A stretch of DNA of 11,430 bases from an uncultured Spartobacteria bacterium (GTDB lineage: Bacteria; Verrucomicrobiota; Verrucomicrobiia; Chthoniobacterales; UBA6821), in the NCBI GenBank assembly GCA_903831635.1, contig CAIKYN010000412.1, positions 1 to 11,430 on the forward strand. The letters run 5' to 3'. Below, in pieces: positions 1 through 7,646 of this stretch. Below the pieces are notes generated by a model. That model ran no database searches, had not been told where the DNA came from, and was given only the letters and a program-made list of their open reading frames with translations. The translations under genes and the position numbers were made by a program. How positions within the stretch are numbered: the first letter of the stretch is position 1; each line of letters begins with the position of its first letter.

Positions 1-3000
1 ATTATTCGTGTAGCCGACATATCCGGTGAGGTCGGCCACCGATCCATTGGAAATGACCAGCGAGGCACCGCTATTGGAGTATCCGACGAAGAGATTGGTG
101 GAGTTTGAGAGTGATCCGGTGACCACTGCCGCCCCCCCATCTAGGAGAGTCGCCCCGGCATAGGTATTGGATCCACCGTAGATCGTCGTGCCGCTGCCGT
201 ACTGGGAGAGTGATCCACTGCCACTGATGTTACCGGCGACGTTGTAGCTGTCAGTCGAGGCGGGAGCAAAGACCAGCGAGGCGTTGTTACTGATCGCCCC
301 AGGCACCGGTGATCCGCCCGTGGTCGACCCATCTCCAAACTGGAGCGTGCCATTGGTGATCGTGATCAGGCCGCTGAAGCCGCTGTTACTACCCGTCAGG
401 ACCGTCGTCCCGGAGCCGAATTGGTTGATTGCCCCATTGACCGAGCCGCTGATGGAGGAGGTCAGGGTGAAAGTATCGGTCTGATTGAAGTTCAGTGATC
501 CGGTTCCAGATCCGAAGGCGATCGTTGGAGTCGTGATCGTGCCAGCGCCATCCGTACCGCCGAGGGATCCAATGTTTAGGATGGTTCTGGAAAAGGCATA
601 ATAGATATTAGCCGTATTGGCGATGGTGATGCCGGCGGCGGCAATAAGGGCTCCTCCGTTAGCCAAAGTCAAAGTGCCTTGACCAAGCGGGCCGACATTG
701 AGATTGCCACTGTTACTCCAGAGAGATCCCATGCCAGTAACCAGCACATTATTCCCTGAAGAGTTTAATCCATGGCCGATCTCACCGGTGACATCATAGA
801 CTCCTCCACCATTGGAAATCGTCATGCTGTTACTGCTTCCAGTATTACCAACATAAAGATTACCACTGTTACTCCAAATTGATCCGTTGCCGGTGATCAA
901 AACCGAGTTGTTGGAGGAGGTGGCATTTTTACCGATGTTACCAACCGTGTCGACCACCTCTCCTCCGTTGGTGATGATCAAGGAGTTGTTATGACCCGCA
1001 AAGCCGATGGTCATGCTGCTGCTATTACTCCAGAGGGAGCTGGTGCCGGTCACCGTCACGGAATTGAAGGAGGACTTTCCAGTCACGGTGGGATTGATTC
1101 CTCCACTCGCATCCAAGACCTGTCCCCCATTGGAAATCGTCATCATGTTGTTGTCGGCATTGAAACCAACATAGAGATTGCCAGAGATCGTACAGAGAGA
1201 GTTGCTCCCTGTTACGAGCACCGTGTTACCCGAGGAAGAATTGGTGTAGCCGATAAAGATCGAGGAACCTCCCATGACCACTCCCCCGTTGGAAATTGTG
1301 AGGCTGTTGTTGGGACCACTGTATCCGACAAAGAGACCGACAGAATTGCTCCAGAGGGAATTGCTCCCTGTCACCAGCACCGAGTTGTTCGAGGAGCCGG
1401 CACCGTATCCAAGGGACCCCGTCGTATCTTGCACCTTGCCACCATTCGAGATGACCATGCTGTTGCTGGCGCCGCTGGAACCGACATTGAGAGAGCTGGA
1501 ATTGCTCCAGAGGGAATTGCTCCCTGTCACGAGCACCGAATTGCTCGAGGCGCCCAATTGATCTCCAATCACACCGTTACCATCATCCAAAGCGGAGCCT
1601 CCATTGGAGATCACCAGACTATTATTATTTCCGCCTTTACCGACATAGATGCCGCTCGTATTCGACCAGAGGGAATTTTTTCCCGTCACCAGCACTGAGT
1701 TGTTGGAGGATGTGTTGCTGTAGCCGATGACACTGTCGTCGTAAAAGGCAACTACCTGCCCCTCATTGGAAACCACCAGAGTATTGTAGGAGCCTCCGTT
1801 TCCAACCGTGAGTGAGGCGATGCTCAAGAGGGATGCTGTCCCATTGGCATTGGTTCCGACAACCAAGACCGAGTTGTTTGAGGCGCCCGAATTATCTCCG
1901 ATCACACCAATATTATCCCAAACGGATCCTCCGTTGGAGATCACAAGACTGTTCGAGGAACTGGCTTCTCCAAGGTTTAGAGCTCCTGTGATGTTGAAAA
2001 AAGACCCCAATCCGGTAACCACGATAGAATTATTCGAGGCTCCTGCGTTATTGCCTAGAGAACCACTGGAAGCATCCACTTCGCCGCCATTGGCAATGAC
2101 TAGGCTATTCCCAGATCCATCGAATCCGATCGTGAGGCTTCCGTAATTCGACCAGAGCGAACCGGGATCGGTCACCGTGACAAGGTTCGCTTTCCCCTGA
2201 ACATGGTAGCCAATATATCCGTTTTGATCGGACACCTGACCTCCGTTGACGACTTTCATGACATTATTGGAGTCAAAATTGCCGACGTAGAGATTCGCAG
2301 AATTGCTCAGGATGGTACCTGCATTAGCGACTGTGAGAAGCATGCCGATGTCATTGATTGCCTGCCCCACATAGGTGTTATTGTACGTGAATCCTCCCGG
2401 GCTCAGATTCGTGTAGAGATCAACATAGGGTGATGAGTATCCACCCACAATGAGATCATTGCCCCCACCCGATCCATAGCTCTGCTGGTTGAAAGTAGCC
2501 TGGATGGAATTGCCGTTGATCGTGAAGGCCCAATTCGGATCGGAGGCGATGCCAGAGAAGCCTGATGAGTTAAGCGTCCCGAAGTTGACGACCGTGATCC
2601 CCGCAGGATCAGGGTTATAGAAATTTCCCATATTGAAGTTGAGGACTCCTCCGTTGACCACGGTGGCCACAGTCAGCGTTCCGACATTAAGAACAGCATT
2701 GTTCGACGGGGCCAGAATGCCGGAGGCACCCATGATCAGTGACGAGAGGGTGAGATTCGTGGAGTAGCCGAGGGTAGCCGTGGGCGCGTAGGCATAGTTG
2801 ATGTCTTCAGCCCCGCCCAAGGTGACGGGACCGGTGCCCAGGGCATTCGTACTCGCCCCCACCAAGGTGCCCGCACTGATCAGCACGGGACCGGAGAAGG
2901 AGTTGCTCCCGGAGAGGATGGTGGTACCGGTGCCGATCTGGTTCACCGAGTCGCTGCTGGAGCCGCTCTCGCTAATAGAACTGGTGAGGATTACCAGATC

Positions 3001-6000
3001 GCTCTGGTTGAAGTTGATCGAGCCAACACCATTCCCGAAGGTGATCGTGGGGGTTGAGAGACTCCCTCCCGTCTCTCCAAAGCCCGGGAGTCCAAAGTTC
3101 AGCATGCCCGAGGAGCCACGGCCCGAGGCGATGACGACTCCACCATTCGCACTCACGGCTCCACCGCCGGAGATGGTGAGTGCTCCGCCGCCGAGATTTC
3201 CAATCGCGAGTTGGCCATTATTGACCCAGGTCGAGCCGGAGCCAGTCACGAGAGCCGAGTTGTTGAATGATCCGTTGCCGTAGCCAATCCAGGCATTGGA
3301 GTCGAACACACGGGCCCCATTCCCGATCCGCATGGTATTCCCACTGCCAGAGTACCCCAACGTCAGATCGCCCGAGTTGGTCAGGAGGGTTCCGGGGTTG
3401 GCAACATGGAGTGCATTATTTGAGTCAAATGACCCGTAGCCGACCATGGTGCTACTGTAGGAGAATCCACCACTGCTCAGATTCGTGTAGAGGTCGACAT
3501 ACTGGCCCGAGGAGTTGCTTCCATCGACGAGATTGGCACCGGTGTAGGCGGCCTGGGTGAAGGTGGCTGTGATGTAGCTCGGCGAGTTTAAGTTAACAGT
3601 TCCGCCAAAAGTCCAGTTGGTGTCACCATTTGCATGGGGAAGCCAGAGCGATCCCCCTCCGGAAAATCCGCTCCCAAGAGTCACCAGCGGAGTGGTCGAA
3701 CTCATCACGGAGTAATTCCCCATATCCATGTTCAGACTGATAGTATAGCCGTAAGTAGGGATCTTCCCGGTAATGGTCAATGATGAGCCGTTCTGTGGAG
3801 CGATGAGGAAATTCGCAGGGCCGCCGTTGACGATATTTCCGCTCCAGTCAAGTGCAGCAATCGTTAGATTGGTATAAAGGCTCAATGTCGTTTTTCCAGT
3901 CCCTGCGGGCACATTGACAGTCAGGGTGCTGGCTCCGAGTGCATTGGTGCTGGCCGCGATCAGCTCTCCATTGGCCAGTAACGTTTTGCCGGTGTAGCTG
4001 TTATTTCCCGAGATGATGGTGGTGCCGGTGCCGCGTTGATTCAGGGAATAGTTTCCATTCGTTTGCAGATCGCTGATTGTGTTGGAAAGAATGACGGTAT
4101 CGGTCTGGTTGAAGTTGATGGCTGCAGTGCCGCCACCGAACTGAATCCCCCCTCCAGTTGTTAAGATCGTCCCTCCGCTATCATTTCCTCCCAAGGAACC
4201 GATATTCAACTCTGCAAATGATCCATTAGTTCCACCAAGTTGGATGTAACTGGCCACGATGGCCCCCCCGTTCGCAACGGTCACGCCCCCGCCACCACTG
4301 CCCTGATCCGCTATACTCAGATTGCCACCCGCGGCAAATAGCGAGTTTGTACCGGTAACAAGGAGTTGGTTATTTCTGTCACTAGATCCATCAAACGAAT
4401 CTCCTATCCAGACATTTGCGGCCTCCACCATGCCGCCATTATTGACCGTGAGGGAATTACCAGAGCTGTTGTAACCAACATAGAGGACATATTGATCGTT
4501 GAGCGTGGAGGCATTTCCATTCGAGTCAGTTCCGGTAACAAGGGCCGAGTTGAGGGCCGAACCATTTCCGATGACGGCTCCATAATATGCCCCGTATACC
4601 GAGACTATACCGCCGTTTGCGACCTTCAAAAGATTCCCAGAACTATTGGAACCGACCAAGAGGTCGCCTCCAACATTTAAAACCGTGCCCGGATTCGCGA
4701 CATTCAGAATGCCGTTGCTGCCGTTAAGGGAGTCGACGTAGAAATTATTGTAGCTCCAAGAGTTTCCATCATAGTAATCAACAATGTTCGGGTTGCCGTT
4801 TTGCCCGACATAAAAATCGCCGGACCCATCTGGATTGTATTCCTGCTGGGTGTACTCAGCGGCAATGGAATTGCCTGATTTGATGATGTTCCAACTCGTG
4901 TCTCCATTGGCATTCGCAGCAGGTAGCGAGAAGGAACCCCCACTGTTGATGAGTGGATTGGTTCCCGTCACGTAGTAGTTGCTCATGTCAAAGATGAGCT
5001 GGGCCGGCCCTCCGGGGGACAGGGGCAGGGAGCGGACATTGAGCTGGGCCCCGTTGGCTGGGGCAAGGATGGCATTACCCGATATCAAAAGCATATCGAT
5101 CGAACTCAGACTGGAAGAAGCTCCGACAGAATTCGAGAAAGAGAGGGTTGGAATGTTACTCCCGGATTGAACGAGGTTAATGCTGGTAAGGAGTCCATTG
5201 GGGTTGGTTGCGGGTGCATTCAGCACAAGCGTGCCTCCATAGACCCTGATTTCACCATCGCCCACCCCCAAACTGGTACCGACATCAATAGTCCCCCCGT
5301 TCCAGACGAGGGAGTTTTGAGGAGAGATATCGATAATGTAGGCGTTGAGCACGCCTCCATTCACAATGACGGAATTCGAAGTGCCACCAAAGCCGATGAG
5401 TAGCTGGCCGGTATTCAGCACCCCCCCATTGGAGATAATCAGGGTGTTATAAGATCCATTGAGACCATTCGTGGTATTCTGAGCCAGGATTGTGGAGGGG
5501 TTATTGCTGGCGTCATAACCGGCGATGAAGACCGTGTTATTGTTTCCTCCATTCCCGATGATCAGTCCGCCATAAGCTGTGACCTGCCCACCATTGGAGG
5601 CGACAAGGCTATTCCCGGAGGAATTCGAGCCCACAGTGATCACACGCTGGGCATAGAGTCTGGCGTCGCTACCATTGGTTCCCATACCCGAGACTAGAGC
5701 GGTATTGCCTGCGGGATAGCCGTTGAAGGCATTGGAGCCTCCAACCACGAGGTTTGAGCTCGTCACGGAGGCTCCGTTATAAACAAGAAGGCTGTTGGAG
5801 AATCCCCCGTTCCCGACCATGATCAATCCCGAGTTTGTCCAAACAGTTCCCCCATCGGACACCATCACTGAGTTACCGTTGCCATAGTCATTGGCGAAGC
5901 CATTTCCAGTATACCCAATCCATGCGTTGGAATCAGACACAGTGGCCCCGTTGTAGATGACCATGGAGTTGTTAGGACCGGCATAGCCGATAAAGGTGTC

Positions 6001-6363
6001 ACCGGAATTCGTTAGTAGGGTATTGCCATTAAAAACATTTAGGGTGTTGTATGCAGAATTAATGGAGTATCCGATGTAGGTATTGGAATAGGCATTCGTT
6101 CCCGAGGTCAAATTGGTCGTCTGGTTGAAAAAATTGCTTCCAACATAAAGATTCTGCGATCGAGCCTCGTGCCCCCCGAAGAGGAAGATCCCCACGAGTG
6201 CCAACAATCGCAAAAAAGCTGGAATCCTCGAAGTCAAAGAACCGAAGAAGAGACTTTCCTTGGAGTGGGCGAATGATGGTAGGGAGAAACGCCAGGAGAA
6301 GGCTCGTGGAGGGTTGAAGCAACCAAGACTGAAACGTGAAAGCACTAGGCGGGTGTGGGTCAT
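1..6363 (-). CDS. Giant autotransporter-like beta-repeat surface protein (C-terminus beyond window)
   Basis: Read on the minus strand from ATG at 6363, the frame stays open for 2121 codons to the left edge, so the C-terminus (possibly a beta-barrel or sorting signal) is not seen. The N-terminus has about 50 residues, then a hydrophobic core near residues 53-62 (LLALVGIFLF) and a plausible cleavage site at ARS/Q, residues 67-70. The rest is low-complexity Asn/Ser/Gly/Thr-rich sequence with almost no cysteine and alternating hydrophobic residues, as expected of a beta-helix passenger. Recurring phrases are NSLWSNS, LYVG, NSxxISNGG, IGY and SSNNSVLVTG. Longer modules carry FNQxD followed by GxGTTxLSGxNxxSGxxxIxxGTL, which matches the passenger-associated transport repeat (PATR, autotransporter-associated beta strand) family. 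I infer an exported or cell-surface adhesin/matrix-type protein; the ligand is unknown. No Shine-Dalgarno sequence precedes the ATG, so a start further inside is possible. Confidence 0.88.
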   Translation of the reverse strand, partial: MTHTRLVLSRFSLGCFNPPRAFSWRFSLPSFAHSKESLFFGSLTSRIPAFLRLLALVGIFLFGGHEARSQNLYVGSNFFNQTTNLTSGTNAYSNTYIGYSINSAYNTLNVFNGNTLLTNSGDTFIGYAGPNNSMVIYNGATVSDSNAWIGYTGNGFANDYGNGNSVMVSDGGTVWTNSGLIMVGNGGFSNSLLVYNGASVTSSNLVVGGSNAFNGYPAGNTALVSGMGTNGSDARLYAQRVITVGSNSSGNSLVASNGGQVTAYGGLIIGNGGNNNTVFIAGYDASNNPSTILAQNTTNGLNGSYNTLIISNGGVLNTGQLLIGFGGTSNSVIVNGGVLNAYIIDISPQNSLVWNGGTIDVGTSLGVGDGEIRVYGGTLVLNAPATNPNGLLTSINLVQSGSNIPTLSFSNSVGASSSLSSIDMLLISGNAILAPANGAQLNVRSLPLSPGGPAQLIFDMSNYYVTGTNPLINSGGSFSLPAANANGDTSWNIIKSGNSIAAEYTQQEYNPDGSGDFYVGQNGNPNIVDYYDGNSWSYNNFYVDSLNGSNGILNVANPGTVLNVGGDLLVGSNSSGNLLKVANGGIVSVYGAYYGAVIGNGSALNSALVTGTDSNGNASTLNDQYVLYVGYNSSGNSLTVNNGGMVEAANVWIGDSFDGSSDRNNQLLVTGTNSLFAAGGNLSIADQGSGGGGVTVANGGAIVASYIQLGGTNGSFAELNIGSLGGNDSGGTILTTGGGIQFGGGTAAINFNQTDTVILSNTISDLQTNGNYSLNQRGTGTTIISGNNSYTGKTLLANGELIAASTNALGASTLTVNVPAGTGKTTLSLYTNLTIAALDWSGNIVNGGPANFLIAPQNGSSLTITGKIPTYGYTISLNMDMGNYSVMSSTTPLVTLGSGFSGGGSLWLPHANGDTNWTFGGTVNLNSPSYITATFTQAAYTGANLVDGSNSSGQYVDLYTNLSSGGFSYSSTMVGYGSFDSNNALHVANPGTLLTNSGDLTLGYSGSGNTMRIGNGARVFDSNAWIGYGNGSFNNSALVTGSGSTWVNNGQLAIGNLGGGALTISGGGAVSANGGVVIASGRGSSGMLNFGLPGFGETGGSLSTPTITFGNGVGSINFNQSDLVILTSSISESGSSSDSVNQIGTGTTILSGSNSFSGPVLISAGTLVGASTNALGTGPVTLGGAEDINYAYAPTATLGYSTNLTLSSLIMGASGILAPSNNAVLNVGTLTVATVVNGGVLNFNMGNFYNPDPAGITVVNFGTLNSSGFSGIASDPNWAFTINGNSIQATFNQQSYGSGGGNDLIVGGYSSPYVDLYTNLSPGGFTYNNTYVGQAINDIGMLLTVANAGTILSNSANLYVGNFDSNNVMKVVNGGQVSDQNGYIGYHVQGKANLVTVTDPGSLWSNYGSLTIGFDGSGNSLVIANGGEVDASSGSLGNNAGASNNSIVVTGLGSFFNITGALNLGEASSSNSLVISNGGSVWDNIGVIGDNSGASNNSVLVVGTNANGTASLLSIASLTVGNGGSYNTLVVSNEGQVVAFYDDSVIGYSNTSSNNSVLVTGKNSLWSNTSGIYVGKGGNNNSLVISNGGSALDDGNGVIGDQLGASSNSVLVTGSNSLWSNSSSLNVGSSGASNSMVISNGGKVQDTTGSLGYGAGSSNNSVLVTGSNSLWSNSVGLFVGYSGPNNSLTISNGGVVMGGSSIFIGYTNSSSGNTVLVTGSNSLCTISGNLYVGFNADNNMMTISNGGQVLDASGGINPTVTGKSSFNSVTVTGTSSLWSNSSSMTIGFAGHNNSLIITNGGEVVDTVGNIGKNATSSNNSVLITGNGSIWSNSGNLYVGNTGSSNSMTISNGGGVYDVTGEIGHGLNSSGNNVLVTGMGSLWSNSGNLNVGPLGQGTLTLANGGALIAAAGITIANTANIYYAFSRTILNIGSLGGTDGAGTITTPTIAFGSGTGSLNFNQTDTFTLTSSISGSVNGAINQFGSGTTVLTGSNSGFSGLITITNGTLQFGDGSTTGGSPVPGAISNNASLVFAPASTDSYNVAGNISGSGSLSQYGSGTTIYGGSNTYAGATLLDGGAAVVTGSLSNSTNLFVGYSNSGASLVISNGSVADLTGYVGYTNN
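110..210 (-). other. PATR-type motif 4 within the surface protein
   Basis: The segment reads LSQYGSGTTIYGGSNTYAG, then ATLLDGGAAVVTGSL. It follows motif 3 without a repeat block between them. New short repeats (NLFVGYSNSGASLVISNGS) begin after it and continue past the left edge. Confidence 0.65.
325..429 (-). other. PATR-type motif 3 within the surface protein
   Basis: The segment reads INQFGSGTTVLTGSNSGFSG, then LITITNGTLQFGDG. It follows the LNFNQTD phrase at about 470-500 and closes the module that contains the ten-unit tandem block. Confidence 0.7.
640..2184 (-). repeat. Ten tandem ~52-residue repeats inside the giant surface protein
   Basis: Ten consecutive units share the plan VLVTGxxSLWSNSxxLxVGxx, then xxNSxxISNGGxVxDxxGxIGxxxxSSNN. 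The period is 156-159 bases where I could measure it: a 32-base string is identical at 1343-1374 and 1499-1530, the related string at 1202-1210 lies 159 bases before its partner at 1361, and the CCAGAGGG at 1666 lies 159 bases after that at 1507. Units 2, 3 and 7 have lost the SLWSN core (SFFNITG, SLLSIAS, SLCTISG). Single units of similar type also occur around 3200-3480 and 5400-6100, so this block looks like a local expansion. The period keeps the reading frame, so unit gain or loss would change protein length only. Confidence 0.85.
2812..2946 (-). other. PATR-type motif 2 within the surface protein
   Basis: The segment reads VNQIGTGTTILSGSNSFSG, then PVLISAGTLVGASTNALGTG. It is the closest relative of motif 1, including the shared ASTNALG end, and lies 1098 bases from it. 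The pair marks a long-period duplication of about 1.1 kb above the short repeats. Confidence 0.72.
3913..4044 (-). other. PATR-type motif 1 within the surface protein
   Basis: The translated segment reads LNQRGTGTTIISGNNSYTG, then KTLLANGELIAASTNALGAS. This fits the passenger-associated transport repeat pattern of autotransporters (a G-T-L/T strand, then a G-x-N-x-Y/F-x-G turn, then a GxL strand). It is preceded by an INFNQTDT phrase at about 4094-4120 that recurs before motifs 2 and 3. Confidence 0.7.
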
Positions 6364-6409
6364 GGCGGCGGCGGGTAAGAAATTCACAGGGATGTGGAAA
6401 AGGGTAAGA

Positions 6410-6447
6410 GGCTGAAGGCTTTTAGGCTGAAGGCTGAAGGCTTTTTG
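6410..6447. repeat. GGCTGAA / GGCTTTT short-repeat array
   Basis: The array reads GGCTGAA, GGCTTTTA, GGCTGAA, GGCTGAA, GGCTTTTTG in direct succession. It lies just upstream of the start of the giant surface protein gene. The same GGCTGAA heptamer occurs twice at 10944-10957. Confidence 0.8.
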
Positions 6448-6572
6448 AAAAAATCATTGAACGGATCCGGATGCAGCTGGTCTTAATTGATCAAGCACGA
6501 GGAGTGCCAAGAGTAATGCGCTGCGGAGCCTCATCAACAGGGCCTGCGGAGCGGGCATAGCAGTGCACCCAA

Positions 6573-6590
6573 TCGCTCCGGTGGAAGCGA
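6573..6590. repeat. REP-like bulged inverted repeat
   Basis: TCGCTCC and GGAAGCGA form a 7-bp stem with one bulged base around a short GGT-type loop. CGCTCC/GGAGCG palindromes of this sort are common dispersed intergenic elements in environmental bacterial genomes. With one degenerate copy here, membership in such a family is only a suggestion. Confidence 0.3.
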
Positions 6591-6742
6591 CGGCCAGTCA
6601 TGATCTGTGTGATGAGAGAACCCATGAAATCAAAAAGCTTCCAAGGTTAAGGTATCCCCCACTAAAAGAACAACCTAAAAATACTTAATCTCAATGCAAT
6701 TTTCGCAATAATCCCCGGGGGGGTAATGGGATGTTAGAAGGG

Positions 6743-6812
6743 CTATCGGCTATCGGCTATCGGCTATCGGCTATCGGCTATCGGCTATCGGCTATCGGCT
6801 ATCGGCTATCGG
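6743..6812. repeat. Ten perfect tandem copies of the heptamer CTATCGG
   Basis: Seventy bases consist of exactly ten CTATCGG units with no mismatch, preceded by GG and followed by GAAGCAGG. Perfect identity suggests recent slippage expansion or active maintenance. The unit is not a multiple of three and lies outside any gene, so it resembles the heptameric STRR intergenic repeats known from cyanobacteria rather than a coding repeat. Confidence 0.97.
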
Positions 6813-6856
6813 GAAGCAGGAGAAGCAGGGGATCAAGGGGAAAAACTACGAAGGGG

Positions 6857-6890
6857 TCTAGACTCTAGGCTCTAGGTTTTTAGGCTTAGG
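6857..6890. repeat. CTAGACT/CTAGGCT short-repeat array
   Basis: The stretch consists of CTAGACT, CTAGGCT and CTAGG followed by TTTTTAGGCTTAGG. Its CTAGGCTCTAGG-TTTTTAG core at 6865 is nearly matched by CTAGGCTTTAGGATTTTTAG at 10989-11008, in the same orientation. Confidence 0.7.
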
Positions 6891-7098
6891 AAAAAAAGCG
6901 GTGATAACTCACAGGAATTAAGCGGATGGAAGGGTGGGAACGAGCGAGTCAATCGTGCAGCGAAGGATTTCACCACTGAGGACTGGGCCCAGGACAGGAC
7001 AGAGGTGGCAGCTTAGTTCCCGAAGGGCTGAAAATTCAAAAAAGGAGGTTTTTGTTAGGCTGTCGTTTGTGATCCCAATGATATCTTTTTCTCTTGTG

Positions 7099-7118
7099 AT
7101 CGCTCATCTGTGAGCGAT
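7099..7118. promoter_or_regulatory. Inverted repeat over the antitoxin start, likely autoregulatory operator
   Basis: ATCGCTCA (7099-7106) and TGAGCGAT (7111-7118) are perfect 8-bp arms around the 4-base spacer TCTG. The GTG start of the HTH antitoxin lies at the spacer/right-arm junction. A DNA-binding antitoxin that represses its own operon through such a site is the usual arrangement in these modules; binding here is inferred. As RNA it would also form a hairpin covering the start codon. Confidence 0.6.
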
Positions 7119-7646
7119 TCTTACCATGTGATTGCTTCTGTTTCCCAATCAACACCTCATCGGGCAATCGGCAGATCCCTTGCTAAAAAACGCAAAGCGC
7201 TAGGGTTGACCCAGGCCATGGCGGCTCAGAAAAGCGGCCTTTCCCTCTCGATGCTCCGAAGGGCTGAATCCCACGGAACAATCCCCCTACCTCAACTCCT
7301 GCGGCTAGCGAAGACGATCGGCTACGATCTCCATCTCCGTGAAATATCCCCTCCCCCAGCGCCCCGAAAATCAGAAGTCACTCTCAACAGACGCCATCCC
7401 GGCCTGGTATGGTCGAATGCCAATGCTCCCAAGGAGATCTACATACGTAAGGCGCTACTGAATCCGAGGTTCGGCAAGTTGCTGAAGCTGGCACAAGAAT
7501 TCGGCCTGGAATCACTCAAGCGAGAGTGGGATCTGCTGAGCACCCAATCCACGGACGAGTCGAAAGAAGTCCCTCGCGTATCCTCCGAGGTCACGAGAAT
7601 CCTTCGGAATATGGAGACTGCCATCATCCCCTCCCGATATGAGTGA
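7110..7646 (+). CDS. Xre-type HTH antitoxin paired with AbiEii-family toxin
   Basis: This is a 178-residue cytoplasmic DNA-binding protein. Residues about 18-76 form a helix-turn-helix of the Xre/Cro type (AIGRSLAKKRKALGLTQ, then AAQKSGLSLSMLRRAE as the recognition region). A linker rich in Pro and charged residues follows. Residues about 99-145 form a second conserved block (VWSN, KEIYIRKALLNPRF, LKLAQEFGLESL, W) of the kind found in HTH partners of AbiEii-type nucleotidyltransferases. The start is GTG 7110, the only start-type codon in frame after the stop at 7056; GTG 7128 is the alternative. Neither has a Shine-Dalgarno sequence. The last 8 bases overlap the toxin gene, which implies coupled translation. 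Inferred role: neutralise the downstream toxin and repress the operon at the inverted repeat that covers the start. Confidence 0.82.
   Translation: MSDSYHVIASVSQSTPHRAIGRSLAKKRKALGLTQAMAAQKSGLSLSMLRRAESHGTIPLPQLLRLAKTIGYDLHLREISPPPAPRKSEVTLNRRHPGLVWSNANAPKEIYIRKALLNPRFGKLLKLAQEFGLESLKREWDLLSTQSTDESKEVPRVSSEVTRILRNMETAIIPSRYE

Larger units (their letters stand above)
6364..7109. other. Gene-free, repeat-rich intergenic region
   Basis: I find no convincing gene in these 746 bases between two divergently oriented genes. It holds three short-repeat arrays (6410-6447, 6743-6812, 6857-6890), a bulged inverted repeat at 6573-6590, and a GC run at 6712-6723. A textbook Shine-Dalgarno string, AAAGGAGG, lies at 7041-7048 with no good start codon at normal spacing. 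The promoters of both flanking genes must lie here, but I see no strong -35/-10 pair for either. Confidence 0.7.

Noticed and set aside
991..1698. Long plus-strand frame (235 codons) rich in His, Arg and Ile-Ala-Pro-Glu-Gly repeats
   Set aside because: It is the antisense of the tandem repeat block; its regular repeats only mirror the minus-strand gene.
2798..3283. Plus-strand frame of 161 codons, Pro-rich
   Set aside because: Antisense to the continuous minus-strand surface protein gene, with no family resemblance.
6743..6812. CRISPR array
   Set aside because: The units are seven bases with no spacers; this is a simple tandem repeat.
6900..7016. Possible decayed coding fragment ending VNRAAKDFTTEDWAQDRTEVAA then TAG
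   Set aside because: The last 20 or so residues look protein-like, but upstream the frame dissolves into low-complexity DNA without a start, and I cannot assign a family.
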